Shown here: positions 55,888 to 63,466 of the stretch, piece after piece
How the letters are laid out: each line of letters opens with the position of its first letter
How positions within the stretch are numbered: position 1 is the stretch's first letter
NCBI RefSeq assembly: GCF_001613325.1
Contig: NZ_BDCD01000017.1
Coordinates: forward strand, 186,001 to 250,000
DNA length: 64,000 nt
Direction of reading: 5' to 3'
From: Nocardia yamanashiensis NBRC 100130
Lineage (GTDB): Bacteria; Actinomycetota; Actinomycetes; Mycobacteriales; Mycobacteriaceae
Position numbers and translations under genes: made by a program
The notes under the pieces: generated by a model
What the model was told of the DNA's origin: nothing
What the model saw: only the letters and a program-made list of their open reading frames with translations
Database searches by the model: none

Positions 55888-56937
55888 TCAACCCGCGACT
55901 AGTCCGTCGCGAACAGCCAAGGGAGACAGTCCATGCCAGCGTTGCACCGCCCGGCGCAGCGCCCGTTCATCGCTGTAGCCGACGCGCCGAGCGATCGACC
56001 GCATGGACAGTTCGGGGTCCTTCAACAGCGCCAAGGCGCGTTCCTGCCGCACCTGCTCGACCTCGGTGCGCCAGGTCGTATCGTGTTCGGCGAGCCGGCG
56101 TTGCAGGGTCCGCGGACTCATCACCAGCCGCTCGGCGACCGCTTCCAGCGAGACGATATCGGCCTCGAAGACGATGTCGAGCGCCACCCGGAAAGCGTCG
56201 TACCAGCGCAGCACCGGTTTGGCGGCGGCCAAGGTCAGATCCGCGTGATGACGCAGGATCTTGTCCAGGCCGGGCTGGGACTGCGGTAGCGGCGCGTGCG
56301 CGTCCTGCTCGAGCAGGGTGATCGAATTGGCCGGGGCCTCATAGTCGATGCGCGTGGTCCCGAAGAACTCGACCAGCCGCCGATGCTCGCGCGGCGCCCG
56401 ATGCGACAGGCTGACCCGCAGCGGCACGATCGCGCGCCCGGTGGCTTCCCGGGACCGCTTCAAGAACAGCGCCAGCACGAAGATCTCGATCGCCTCGACC
56501 ACATCCGGCACGGCGGGACCCGTCGCGTGCCCGACGATGAACTGACTGCCGCTCTCGAGCACCCGCGTCCGATCCGCGCCCGGATCACCGATCACGTCCA
56601 GATAGCTCAGCGCCTGCGGCGTCGTCTCGAGCAGGCTCGCACCCGTCGTGTACAGGTAATCCCACAAACCCAGCGTCCCCACCGGCGCCCGCTCCGCGAC
56701 ATGCACTCCGATCGCGGTCCCGGCATCGCTCACCGTGAGCTGCTCCCACAACGCGATCATGGTCGGGGTCGACACCCGGGCCAGATCATCGGCCAGCACT
56801 TCCGGCCGCAGATCCGGCAGGTGCGCGAACTGCCCCCGATCCATCCCCAGCTCCGCCACCACCCCCGACACCAACCGCGCCAGGCTGGACGAAACAGTGC
56901 CATCATTCGCGGCACGGGGCCTACCCGCAGTCACCAC
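55888..56937 (-). CDS. AraC-family regulator with Arabinose_bd-type N-terminal domain
   Basis: A 349-residue regulator with GTG start. The N-terminal 190 residues match the PF12625-type sensor domain (LWDYLYTTGASLLE, LRVSLSHRAPREHRRLVEFFG), and the C-terminal HTH pair is SLEAVAERLVMSPRTLQRRLAEHD and SMRSIARRVGYSDERALRRAVQRWHGLSP. Similar to OruR/ArgR-like activators. The target is unclear: an SOS-type promoter lies upstream on the other side, and the monooxygenase converges with it. Confidence 0.88.
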   Translation of the reverse strand: MVTAGRPRAANDGTVSSSLARLVSGVVAELGMDRGQFAHLPDLRPEVLADDLARVSTPTMIALWEQLTVSDAGTAIGVHVAERAPVGTLGLWDYLYTTGASLLETTPQALSYLDVIGDPGADRTRVLESGSQFIVGHATGPAVPDVVEAIEIFVLALFLKRSREATGRAIVPLRVSLSHRAPREHRRLVEFFGTTRIDYEAPANSITLLEQDAHAPLPQSQPGLDKILRHHADLTLAAAKPVLRWYDAFRVALDIVFEADIVSLEAVAERLVMSPRTLQRRLAEHDTTWRTEVEQVRQERALALLKDPELSMRSIARRVGYSDERALRRAVQRWHGLSPLAVRDGLVAG

Positions 56938-56970
56938 AATCCTCTATCGATCAACCCGTCGAAACATTAG

Positions 56971-57000
56971 TCGAACATATGTTCTATTCTGCGGTAGGCT
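56971..57000 (+). promoter_or_regulatory. SOS (LexA) box and promoter of the DUF222 remnant
   Basis: TCGAACATATGTTCTA (56971-56986) matches the actinobacterial LexA box TCGAAC-N4-GTTCGA at 11 of 12 fixed positions. A TAGGCT -10-like hexamer is at 56995-57000, 7 nt before the GTG, which would make a leaderless transcript. 13E12/DUF222 genes in mycobacteria are known members of the SOS regulon. Confidence 0.7.
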
Positions 57001-57007
57001 ACCTCGC

Positions 57008-57325
57008 GTGAACATACATTCGACCGCGCTGGCGCCGAATGCTCCAGCCTCAGGATGGCCAGAACTCGCCGATGTCGACCTGCTGCGCACCCTAGTCGAA
57101 ACCGAACGCCGCCGACGCCGGCTGGACGCCGCCATGCGCGCCGCCGTAGCCGAAGCCGAACGCCGCGGCCTCGCCGCCGACACCGGCTACCGCGACACCG
57201 TCGACCTATTGACCGACCTACTGCGCATCACCACCCACGAAGCCCGCCGCCGCATCGAACACGCCGCGCCCCGCCCCCGCCCGCGCTCGCGCAAAATGTG
57301 GCGAGTCCTCCCCGCCGCCAGCTGA
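57008..57325 (+). pseudogene. Truncated 13E12/DUF222 repeat-family gene
   Basis: A 105-residue frame that is only the N-terminus of a DUF222 (REP13E12) protein: LADVDLLRTLVETERRRRRLDAAMRAAVAEAERRGLAA, then DTVDLLTDLLRITTHEARRRIEHA. Full proteins exceed 400 residues and end with an HNH nuclease domain; none of that follows, as a terminator and a reverse-strand gene occupy the next bases. It is a remnant that has kept its SOS promoter, or a short family variant. The last ~15 residues (PRPRPRSRKMWRVLPAAS) are non-native-looking. Confidence 0.72.
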
Positions 57326-57354
57326 CCCAACACCAAGTCGGGACACAACGCAAA

Positions 57355-57385
57355 AAGGCCCGAAACCCCTTACGGTCCGGGCCTT
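57355..57385 (-). terminator. Terminator for the small secreted protein gene
   Basis: AAGGCCCG / CGGGCCTT stem with a 15-nt loop, followed on the minus strand by TTTTTG. Suits the leftward transcript from 57621 and could also end the DUF222 transcript. Confidence 0.7.
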
Positions 57386-57405
57386 CTCGCTCGAGCTACG
57401 CGCGA

Positions 57406-57621
57406 TCAGCGAGTCGCGTCAGGAACCCACTTCAACCCGGTGCCACCGGTACTGACACAGATAACAGGCTCCCCCGTGTTCACATCCCAATCCGGCTTCA
57501 TCATCTCACTCCGCGTACAGGGCGTATGAGCGATAGGCGTCGACGCAGCCGCCGGCCCCGCGAACCCGATCAGCCCCGCGACGGCGACCCCACCGATAAC
57601 TGCGATCTTGAACATCTTCAT
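57406..57621 (-). CDS. Small secreted protein with one disulfide
   Basis: A 71-residue protein; residues 1-27 are a signal peptide (FKIAVIGGVAVAGLIGFAGPAAA). The mature part is about 44 residues (TPIAHTPCTRSEMMKPDWDVNTG, then PVICVSTGGTGLKWVP) with two cysteines. AAGGAAGG upstream supports ATG 57621. I do not recognise the family; similar tiny exported proteins are frequent in nocardiae. It has its own terminator. Confidence 0.72.
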   Translation of the reverse strand: MKMFKIAVIGGVAVAGLIGFAGPAAASTPIAHTPCTRSEMMKPDWDVNTGEPVICVSTGGTGLKWVPDATR

Positions 57622-57723
57622 TGCATGCCTTCCTTGCTTCGAACGCACGGGGAGGCTCCCCCCAAGCCCCAGTCTGCCGTGCCGATCTTTCGATAGCCAA
57701 ATGACTTTCGGTTTCGCCGCGGG

Positions 57724-58653
57724 TCAATCCACGCAGGTGCGCCAGGTTTCGGCGGCTTCCAGGAGGCGGGCGTGTACCAGGTCGGTGTGTGGGCGGGTGG
57801 GGCCTCCTACGCGGCGGGCCAGGTAGACGGTGTTGATGGGGGAATCGGCCGGGCGGAGTAGGGGGATCAGGGTGCCGGCGGTTAGTTCGCGGGCGCAGAG
57901 GTAGCTGGGGAGGACGCTGATGCCGGCGCCCGCTGCTACGGCGGCCAGGACGGCGCGCAGGTCCGGAATGACCAGTGCCGGTTCGGCTTCGAGGCGGGTT
58001 TCGAAGACGTGGCGCCAATAGCGGCGGAGGATGGGCAGGTCCGGGGCGTAGGAGATCAATGGGACGCCGGTGAGGTCGCTGGCGCGCAGGCGGTCGAGGT
58101 CTATGCGGGCGGCCAGGTCGGGGGCGGCCACCAGGATGAACTCTTCGTCGGCGAGGGGTTCGGACAGGACGGTGCGGCCGCGCGGGCGGATGGTGGACAG
58201 CACCAGATCTAGTTTGCCGACGCGGAGATCGGCCAGGAGATCGTCGGCCAGACCCGTGGAGACGATCAGGCGGACGCCGTCATGGATGAGCGGGGCCACC
58301 TTCGGCAGGACCAGGGTGGCGAGGAGTTCGGCGGGGCCGCCCAGCAGGACGGGGGGTTCGGGGGTCGTCACATCGGCCGCCGAGCCGCCGGCGATGGACT
58401 CGAGGGCATCGAGCGGCGGGGCCACCCGGGCGGCCAGATCGTGGGCCGCGGGGGTCGGGGTCACGCCGCGCGGGAGGCGTTCGAAGAGGGGACCGCCCAA
58501 CTGCCGTTCGAGGGCTTGGAGCTGGGTGGTGACCGTCGGCTGAGACAGGCCGACACGGCTGGCACCTGCGGTGATGGAGCCGGACCGGTAGACGGCCAGG
58601 AAGGTGCGCAACTGCGTCAGATCGAGGGAACCATCGGTTTGCCTATGCCTCAT
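57724..58653 (-). CDS. LysR-family regulator
   Basis: A 309-residue LTTR: LRTFLAVYRSGSITAGASRVGLSQPTVTTQLQALERQLGGPLFERL is the HTH segment, followed by the effector-binding domain (GVPLISYAPDLPILRRYW). It is divergent from the DJ-1-like gene, 124 nt apart, so it probably controls that gene and those after it. An ATG closer to the HTH cannot be excluded. Confidence 0.9.
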   Translation of the reverse strand: MRHRQTDGSLDLTQLRTFLAVYRSGSITAGASRVGLSQPTVTTQLQALERQLGGPLFERLPRGVTPTPAAHDLAARVAPPLDALESIAGGSAADVTTPEPPVLLGGPAELLATLVLPKVAPLIHDGVRLIVSTGLADDLLADLRVGKLDLVLSTIRPRGRTVLSEPLADEEFILVAAPDLAARIDLDRLRASDLTGVPLISYAPDLPILRRYWRHVFETRLEAEPALVIPDLRAVLAAVAAGAGISVLPSYLCARELTAGTLIPLLRPADSPINTVYLARRVGGPTRPHTDLVHARLLEAAETWRTCVD

Positions 58654-58724
58654 ATTGGCGAGTCTATTGGTCAGACGATATTTACGCGCCTACGTTGAGA
58701 TCGGTGACGGACTGACAGATCGGG

Positions 58725-58763
58725 TACGGAATGTCAGATCGTCGGTAAATAGACCGTTCCGTA
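58725..58763. promoter_or_regulatory. Inverted repeat TACGGAA...TTCCGTA and promoter of the DJ-1-like gene
   Basis: Perfect 7-bp arms at 58725-58731 and 58757-58763 flank a TAAATA -10-like hexamer (58746-58751). A CAGATCG direct repeat lies beside it. Candidate site for the LysR or for the TetR encoded downstream. Confidence 0.45.
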
Positions 58764-58777
58764 TGAAGGAGCATGCA

Positions 58778-59470
58778 GTGGCGAAAATTCTGTTCGTCAT
58801 GACCGGGGTCGACTATTGGACGCTCGCGGATGGGACAAAGCACCCGACCGGGTATTGGGCCGAGGAGTTCGTCGCGCCCTACGAGGCCTTCACCGGCGCG
58901 GGGCACGAGATCGTGGTGGCCACGCCCGGCGCAGTGGTGCCCGCGGTCGATCGCGGGAGCCTCGCCGCCGACGCCAACGGCGGCGCCGAGGGCGCCCAGC
59001 GGATTGCCGATACCTTGAGCAAGGCCACCGAATTGAACTCGCCGATCGAGCTGGCGGCCGTGGACCTCGCCGACTTCGACGCCGTCTACTACCCCGGCGG
59101 TCACGGGCCGATGGAAGACCTTGCGGTGGACGCCACTTCGGGCGCACTGCTGAATGCGGCCCTGGCGTCGGGCAAACCGCTGGGCGTGGTCTGCCACGCA
59201 CCGGCCGCACTGCTGGCCACCGCCGACGCGGACGGCAAGTCGCCGTTCGCGGGGTACCGCGTGGCGGCGTTCACCAATGCCGAGGAGACCCAGGCCGGGC
59301 TCGCGGACAAGGCCAAGTGGCTGTTGCAGGACCGCCTGGTCGCGCTGGGCGTGGACTACCGCGAGGGCGAGCCGTGGGCGCCGCACGTCGAGGTGGACCG
59401 GAATCTGTTCACCGGGCAGAACCCGGCGTCCTCCGCCCCGCTGGCCGCGGAGCTGTTGAAAGCGCTGTGA
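58778..59470 (+). CDS. DJ-1/PfpI-family class I amidotransferase-like protein (Hsp31-like)
   Basis: A 230-residue protein of the DJ-1/ThiJ/PfpI superfamily: AKILFVMTGVDYWTLADGTKHPTGYWAEEF at the start, VYYPGGHGPMEDL, and the nucleophile elbow GVVCHAPAALL with the catalytic Cys-His. It resembles chaperone/glyoxalase members (HchA-like, YhbO-like). GTG 58778 has AAGGAG 6 nt upstream and is preferred over ATG 58763. Coexpressed with a TetR gene and a quinone-oxidoreductase-like gene, it may handle reactive carbonyls. Confidence 0.87.
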   Translation: MAKILFVMTGVDYWTLADGTKHPTGYWAEEFVAPYEAFTGAGHEIVVATPGAVVPAVDRGSLAADANGGAEGAQRIADTLSKATELNSPIELAAVDLADFDAVYYPGGHGPMEDLAVDATSGALLNAALASGKPLGVVCHAPAALLATADADGKSPFAGYRVAAFTNAEETQAGLADKAKWLLQDRLVALGVDYREGEPWAPHVEVDRNLFTGQNPASSAPLAAELLKAL

Positions 59471-59475
59471 TTTCG

Positions 59476-59994
59476 ATGGCGGACCGGACCACGGATGTAC
59501 TCGACGCCACGCTGCGGTGCCTGCTGCGGTACGGAGCGCGGCGTACCACCATGGACGATATCGCCTCGGAGACAGGCGTTTCCCGGTCCGCCGTCTACCA
59601 ATACGTGCGCAACAAGGACGATGCGGTGCGGCGGGTGGCCGAACGCCTGCACGACCAGGCGCTCACGCAGGCGCGGCAAGCCGCGGCGTCCGAGGGCGCG
59701 CTCGCGGAGCGGGTGTACGGCATCTTGGCCGCGAAGGTCGCGCTGGCCGCCGGGCCGTTCGCCGAATCACCACACGCCACCGAGATTTTCGATGAACAGG
59801 CTCGGCTGAGCGGCGATATCTGCCGTCGCTTCACCGAGGAATTGCACAGCCTGCTGACCCGGGTGCTCACCGATGCGCACACCGGCGATCCGGGCGATGC
59901 CGCGCATATCCTCCTCGCCCTCACCGTCGGCCTGATCGGCACCGGGCGTCCGGAGCTCTTGCGGCGCGCGGTGGATGCCGCACTCCCCCAATGA
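59476..59994 (+). CDS. TetR-family regulator
   Basis: A 172-residue TetR protein: RRTTMDDIASETGVSRSAVYQYVRNKDDAVRRVAE is the HTH. An in-frame GTG at 59467 would overlap the previous stop (GTGA), common in this region, so coupling is likely. It lies between the DJ-1-like gene and the quinone-reductase-like gene and may repress the three-gene run. Confidence 0.87.
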   Translation: MADRTTDVLDATLRCLLRYGARRTTMDDIASETGVSRSAVYQYVRNKDDAVRRVAERLHDQALTQARQAAASEGALAERVYGILAAKVALAAGPFAESPHATEIFDEQARLSGDICRRFTEELHSLLTRVLTDAHTGDPGDAAHILLALTVGLIGTGRPELLRRAVDAALPQ

Positions 59995-60020
59995 AACTCG
60001 AACCTCCAGGAGACAATCCG

Positions 60021-61034
60021 ATGACCGTGACCAGTCGTGAATGGCGTTTGATCGCCCGCCCCGTCGGCGAACCCAAGTTCACCGATTTCGAATTCGCCAC
60101 CACCACCGTCGCCGATCCCGGCCCCGGCCAGGTCCTGGTCCGCAACGACTGGCTGTCGGTGGACCCGTACATGCGCGGCCGGATGAACGATGTCGAGTCC
60201 TACATCCCGCCTTTCGTGCTCGGCGAGGCCATGACCGGCAGTGCGGTGGGCACCGTGGTGGCCTCCGGCGCGGACGCGATCCCGGTCGGCGCGACCGTGA
60301 CCCACTTCGCCGGATGGCGTGAGTACGCCCTGCTCGACGCCGGCGCCGTGCAGGTCGTGGACCCGAATCTGGCTCCGCCGCAGGCATACCTGGGCGTGCT
60401 GGGCACCACCGGCCTCACCGCCTACGCGGGCTTGACCGAGGTCGCCCCGATCCAGCCGGGCGATGTGGTGTTCATTTCCGGCGCGGCGGGCGCGGTGGGT
60501 TCGGTCGCGGGGCAGATCGCCAAGCAGCTGGGCGCGAGCAAGGTCATCGGTTCGGCGGGCGGACCGGAGAAGGCCGCACGGCTGTTGTCCGACTTCGGTT
60601 TCGACGCCGCCATCGACTACCGCGAGGGCAATCTGCCGGTGCGCCTGGCCGAGGCCGCGCCGGACGGCATCGACGTGTACTTCGACAATGTGGGCGGCGA
60701 TCACCTCGACGCGGCCATCATGAACATGAACCTGCGCGGGCGGATCGCCCTGTGCGGGGCCATCTCCATGTACAACGACGTGGAACTGCCGGCCGGGCCG
60801 CCGCATCTGCCGCTGGCCATCGGCAAGCGGATCACTCTGCGCGGCATGAACGTCAGCGACCACTACCACCAGATTCCGGAATGGATCGGCAAGGCCGCCG
60901 GCTGGCTGGCCGACGGCTCGCTGCGCGCCGAGGAGACGGTGTACGACGGCATCGATTCCGCGTTCGACGCCTTCACCGCCATGATGGGCGGGGCGAACAC
61001 CGGCAAGATGCTGGTTCGGCTGTCGCACAGCTGA
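60021..61034 (+). CDS. NADP-dependent MDR-family oxidoreductase (CurA-like)
   Basis: A 337-residue zinc-free medium-chain reductase. ADPGPGQVLVRNDWLSVDPYMRGRM is characteristic of prostaglandin/curcumin reductase-like enzymes; the nucleotide site is VFISGAAGAVGSVAGQIAKQLGA. It reduces alpha,beta-unsaturated carbonyls using NADPH. CAGGAGAC precedes the ATG. With the DJ-1-like protein it forms a plausible electrophile-detoxification unit. A perfect hairpin follows. Confidence 0.9.
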   Translation: MTVTSREWRLIARPVGEPKFTDFEFATTTVADPGPGQVLVRNDWLSVDPYMRGRMNDVESYIPPFVLGEAMTGSAVGTVVASGADAIPVGATVTHFAGWREYALLDAGAVQVVDPNLAPPQAYLGVLGTTGLTAYAGLTEVAPIQPGDVVFISGAAGAVGSVAGQIAKQLGASKVIGSAGGPEKAARLLSDFGFDAAIDYREGNLPVRLAEAAPDGIDVYFDNVGGDHLDAAIMNMNLRGRIALCGAISMYNDVELPAGPPHLPLAIGKRITLRGMNVSDHYHQIPEWIGKAAGWLADGSLRAEETVYDGIDSAFDAFTAMMGGANTGKMLVRLSHS

Positions 61035-61053
61035 TTACGTGACGTAGCGCACT

Positions 61054-61086
61054 CGCCAGGGTAGCCGGAACGTGGCTACCCTGGCG
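61054..61086. terminator. 13-bp perfect hairpin at the DyP gene start
   Basis: CGCCAGGGTAGCC / GGCTACCCTGGCG with a 7-nt loop, 20 nt after the reductase stop. It places a possible GTG start (61072) inside the loop and leaves only 3 nt before GTG 61090 of the peroxidase. Confidence 0.65.
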
Positions 61087-61089
61087 CGA

Positions 61090-62400
61090 GTGAGCGAAAA
61101 TACTACGACGGGTAGTACAGCTGGCGGACGGGTCTCGCGCCGCGCATTGTTCGGGTCGGGCCTGGCGGCCGCGGGGGTGGCGGCGGCCGGGGTGGCGATC
61201 GGGCGGGGCACCGCGAGCGAGGCGGCGAAACCCGCACGGGTCGAGGACTTCCACGGCGTGCACCAGGCGGGGATCGCGACGACGCCGCAGGCGAACGCCA
61301 TGTTCCTGGCCGCCGATATCGCGCGGGCGGATCGCGGGGTGCTGCGGGAGCTGCTGACGGTGTGGACCGAGACCGCCGCCGCCCTCACGACCGGGGCGGA
61401 TGCGCCCGAGAATCCCGCCGATGCACCGGGTTTCAGCGTCCGCACCGACTTCGCCAGCGGATTGGATCCGGCGCGGTTGACCATCACCTTCGGACTTGGT
61501 CCGGCGGTGTTCGACGAGCGCTTCGGCTTGGCCGGGCGGCGGCCGAAGCACCTGCGCCAACTGCCCGAATTCAGCGGGGACGCACTGCAATCCGCCTGGA
61601 GCGGCGGGGACGTCATGGTCCAGATCTGCGCCGAGGACCATCAGGTGGTCAGCCACGCGTTCCGGGCCCTGCGCGCCCGCATGCCCGGCCTGGGCAATAT
61701 CCGCTGGACGCAACACGGCTTCCTGAGCCAGCCCGTCGATGGCGGTACTTCGCGGAACATGTTCGGGCACAAGGACGGCACCGCCAACCCCAAGCGCGGG
61801 ACCGCCGAATTCGACAAGGCCGTCTGGGTGGACGCCGCCGACGAACCGGACTGGTTCCACCAGGGCACCTACCTGGTATTCCGCAAGATCCGCATGAAGA
61901 CCGCCGATTGGGACATGCTGGCGCTGGCCGAGCAGAACAACATCATCGGGCGACGGCGCAGCGACGGAGCGCCGCTCAGCGGCGAAACCGAGACCGACGC
62001 CGTGGACCTCGCCAAGCGCCTTCCCAATGGTGAACTCGCCATCCCCGCCGATGCCCACGTCCGCCTCGTCAACGGCATCACCATGCTGCGCCGCGGCTAC
62101 AACTACGACTACGGCACGCTGCTGTCCACGGCTCCGGGCGCCGCCACCGGCGAAACCGAGCACACCCACGCCCCCGGCACACCCGAGCACACGCACAGCG
62201 GCCACGACAAGCTCGATGCCGGATTGCTGTTCGCCGCCTACATGAACAATCCGCCCGAGCAGTTCATCAAAGCCCAGTCCGCGCTGGCCGCCACCGATCG
62301 GCTCAACGCGGTCATCCAGCACACCGGTAGCGCCTTCTTCGCAGTCCCGCCCGGCGCGCAATCCGGGACCGCCGTGGCTGATCGGTTGTTCGACCAGTGA
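61090..62400 (+). CDS. Tat-exported DyP-type heme peroxidase
   Basis: A 436-residue peroxidase of the EfeB/DyP class A group. Tat signal: RVSRRALFGSGLAAAGVAAAGVA. The heme-site motif is GHKDGTANPKRG (GxxDG with catalytic Asp), and the proximal region includes NGITMLRRGYNYDYG. Near the C-terminus is a His-rich loop, HTHAPGTPEHTHSGHDK. It oxidises dyes, phenols or extracts heme iron outside the membrane. No EfeU/EfeO partner is nearby. GTG 61090 is preferred because 61072 sits in a hairpin loop; the 61072 start would add six residues. Confidence 0.9.
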   Translation: MSENTTTGSTAGGRVSRRALFGSGLAAAGVAAAGVAIGRGTASEAAKPARVEDFHGVHQAGIATTPQANAMFLAADIARADRGVLRELLTVWTETAAALTTGADAPENPADAPGFSVRTDFASGLDPARLTITFGLGPAVFDERFGLAGRRPKHLRQLPEFSGDALQSAWSGGDVMVQICAEDHQVVSHAFRALRARMPGLGNIRWTQHGFLSQPVDGGTSRNMFGHKDGTANPKRGTAEFDKAVWVDAADEPDWFHQGTYLVFRKIRMKTADWDMLALAEQNNIIGRRRSDGAPLSGETETDAVDLAKRLPNGELAIPADAHVRLVNGITMLRRGYNYDYGTLLSTAPGAATGETEHTHAPGTPEHTHSGHDKLDAGLLFAAYMNNPPEQFIKAQSALAATDRLNAVIQHTGSAFFAVPPGAQSGTAVADRLFDQ

Positions 62401-62545
62401 GATTCCGCCCGAACGCACGCCGGAATGACGAGGAGAGCAGGTCGTAGCGGGCGCGGGTCGCGCGGGTGAACAGTTCGAACGCGTACAGACGCGGGCGGCT
62501 ATTCCTGAGATGATCCGGCTACCCGCACCGAAAGGCCGGTCCGTC

Positions 62546-63334
62546 ATGAACGTCGGGAACTTCACGCGTTACGTCGCAATCGGCGACAGCCAGACCGAAG
62601 GCGTCGGCGACGGCGACGATGTGACCGGGTTGCGGGGCTGGGCCGATCGGCTCGCCACGCAGGTCGCACTGGCCAACCCTGGATTGCAGTACGCGAATCT
62701 GGCGGTGCGCGGCAAGCTGGCACGGCAGATCCGCGCGCAGCAGCTGGACGCGGCGCTGGCGCTGGAACCGGATCTGGTGACGGTGCTCGCGGGCATGAAC
62801 GATCTGCTGCGTCCCAGCTTCGAGGTCGATGAGGTGGCAGGACACGTGGAGGCCATGTTCGCGGCCTTCGCAAGCACCGGAGCGGTGGTGGCCACCCTGA
62901 CGTTTCCCGATGTGGGACGCCTGATTCCGATGGCCCGGGCGGTGCGCGGGCGCGTGGCCGCCATGAACGACCGGGTGCGGGAAGCCGCGGCGCGGTACGG
63001 AGTGATCGTCGCGGAGGCCGCGCATCACGCCGTGGTCGCCGATCCCCGGCTGTGGAGCCCGGATCGCTTGCACGCCAGCCCGCTCGGCCATCAGCGGATC
63101 GCGGACGCGCTGGCCGAGGCGCTGGGTCTGCCCGGCAGCGACGACGCCTGGACCCGGCCGTTGTTCCCGGAGCTGCCGGAACGAAACCTGGTGCAGGCCA
63201 TCGCCGCCGAGTTCCGCTGGGCGGGCGTCGCGCTGGTGCCGTGGGCCGTGAAGCGCGTACAGGGCCGGTCCTCCGGTGACAATCGGCTCGCCAAACGCCC
63301 GCTGCCGCTGCCCGTCGACGGTCTCACCGTCTGA
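62546..63334 (+). CDS. SGNH/GDSL hydrolase
   Basis: A 262-residue SGNH hydrolase. Block I YVAIGDSQTEGVGDGD (Ser nucleophile), block III VTVLAGMNDLLRP (Gly-Met-Asn-Asp) and block V WSPDRLHASPLGHQRIA (Asp-His). There is no clear signal peptide. It acts on an ester or acyl substrate not predictable from sequence. A 145-nt gap separates it from the peroxidase; it includes an ATTCCG/CGGAAT arm pair after the peroxidase stop. Confidence 0.9.
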   Translation: MNVGNFTRYVAIGDSQTEGVGDGDDVTGLRGWADRLATQVALANPGLQYANLAVRGKLARQIRAQQLDAALALEPDLVTVLAGMNDLLRPSFEVDEVAGHVEAMFAAFASTGAVVATLTFPDVGRLIPMARAVRGRVAAMNDRVREAAARYGVIVAEAAHHAVVADPRLWSPDRLHASPLGHQRIADALAEALGLPGSDDAWTRPLFPELPERNLVQAIAAEFRWAGVALVPWAVKRVQGRSSGDNRLAKRPLPLPVDGLTV

Positions 63335-63466
63335 GCGGGATCGACCGGATCCCCTGCGCCATGGCGAATTTCGCCCCAGGGTTTCGCCGATACGACATCG
63401 TCAGTTCACCTTCCCATCCGTACCGGGTGCTTAAGCTCTCGTAACCGAGGGGAAGGATGCGCCAAA

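Noticed and set aside
61090..62400. Assigning the DyP peroxidase to an EfeUOB iron-uptake operon
   Set aside because: No EfeU permease or EfeO lipoprotein is encoded beside it; neighbours are a reductase and an SGNH hydrolase.
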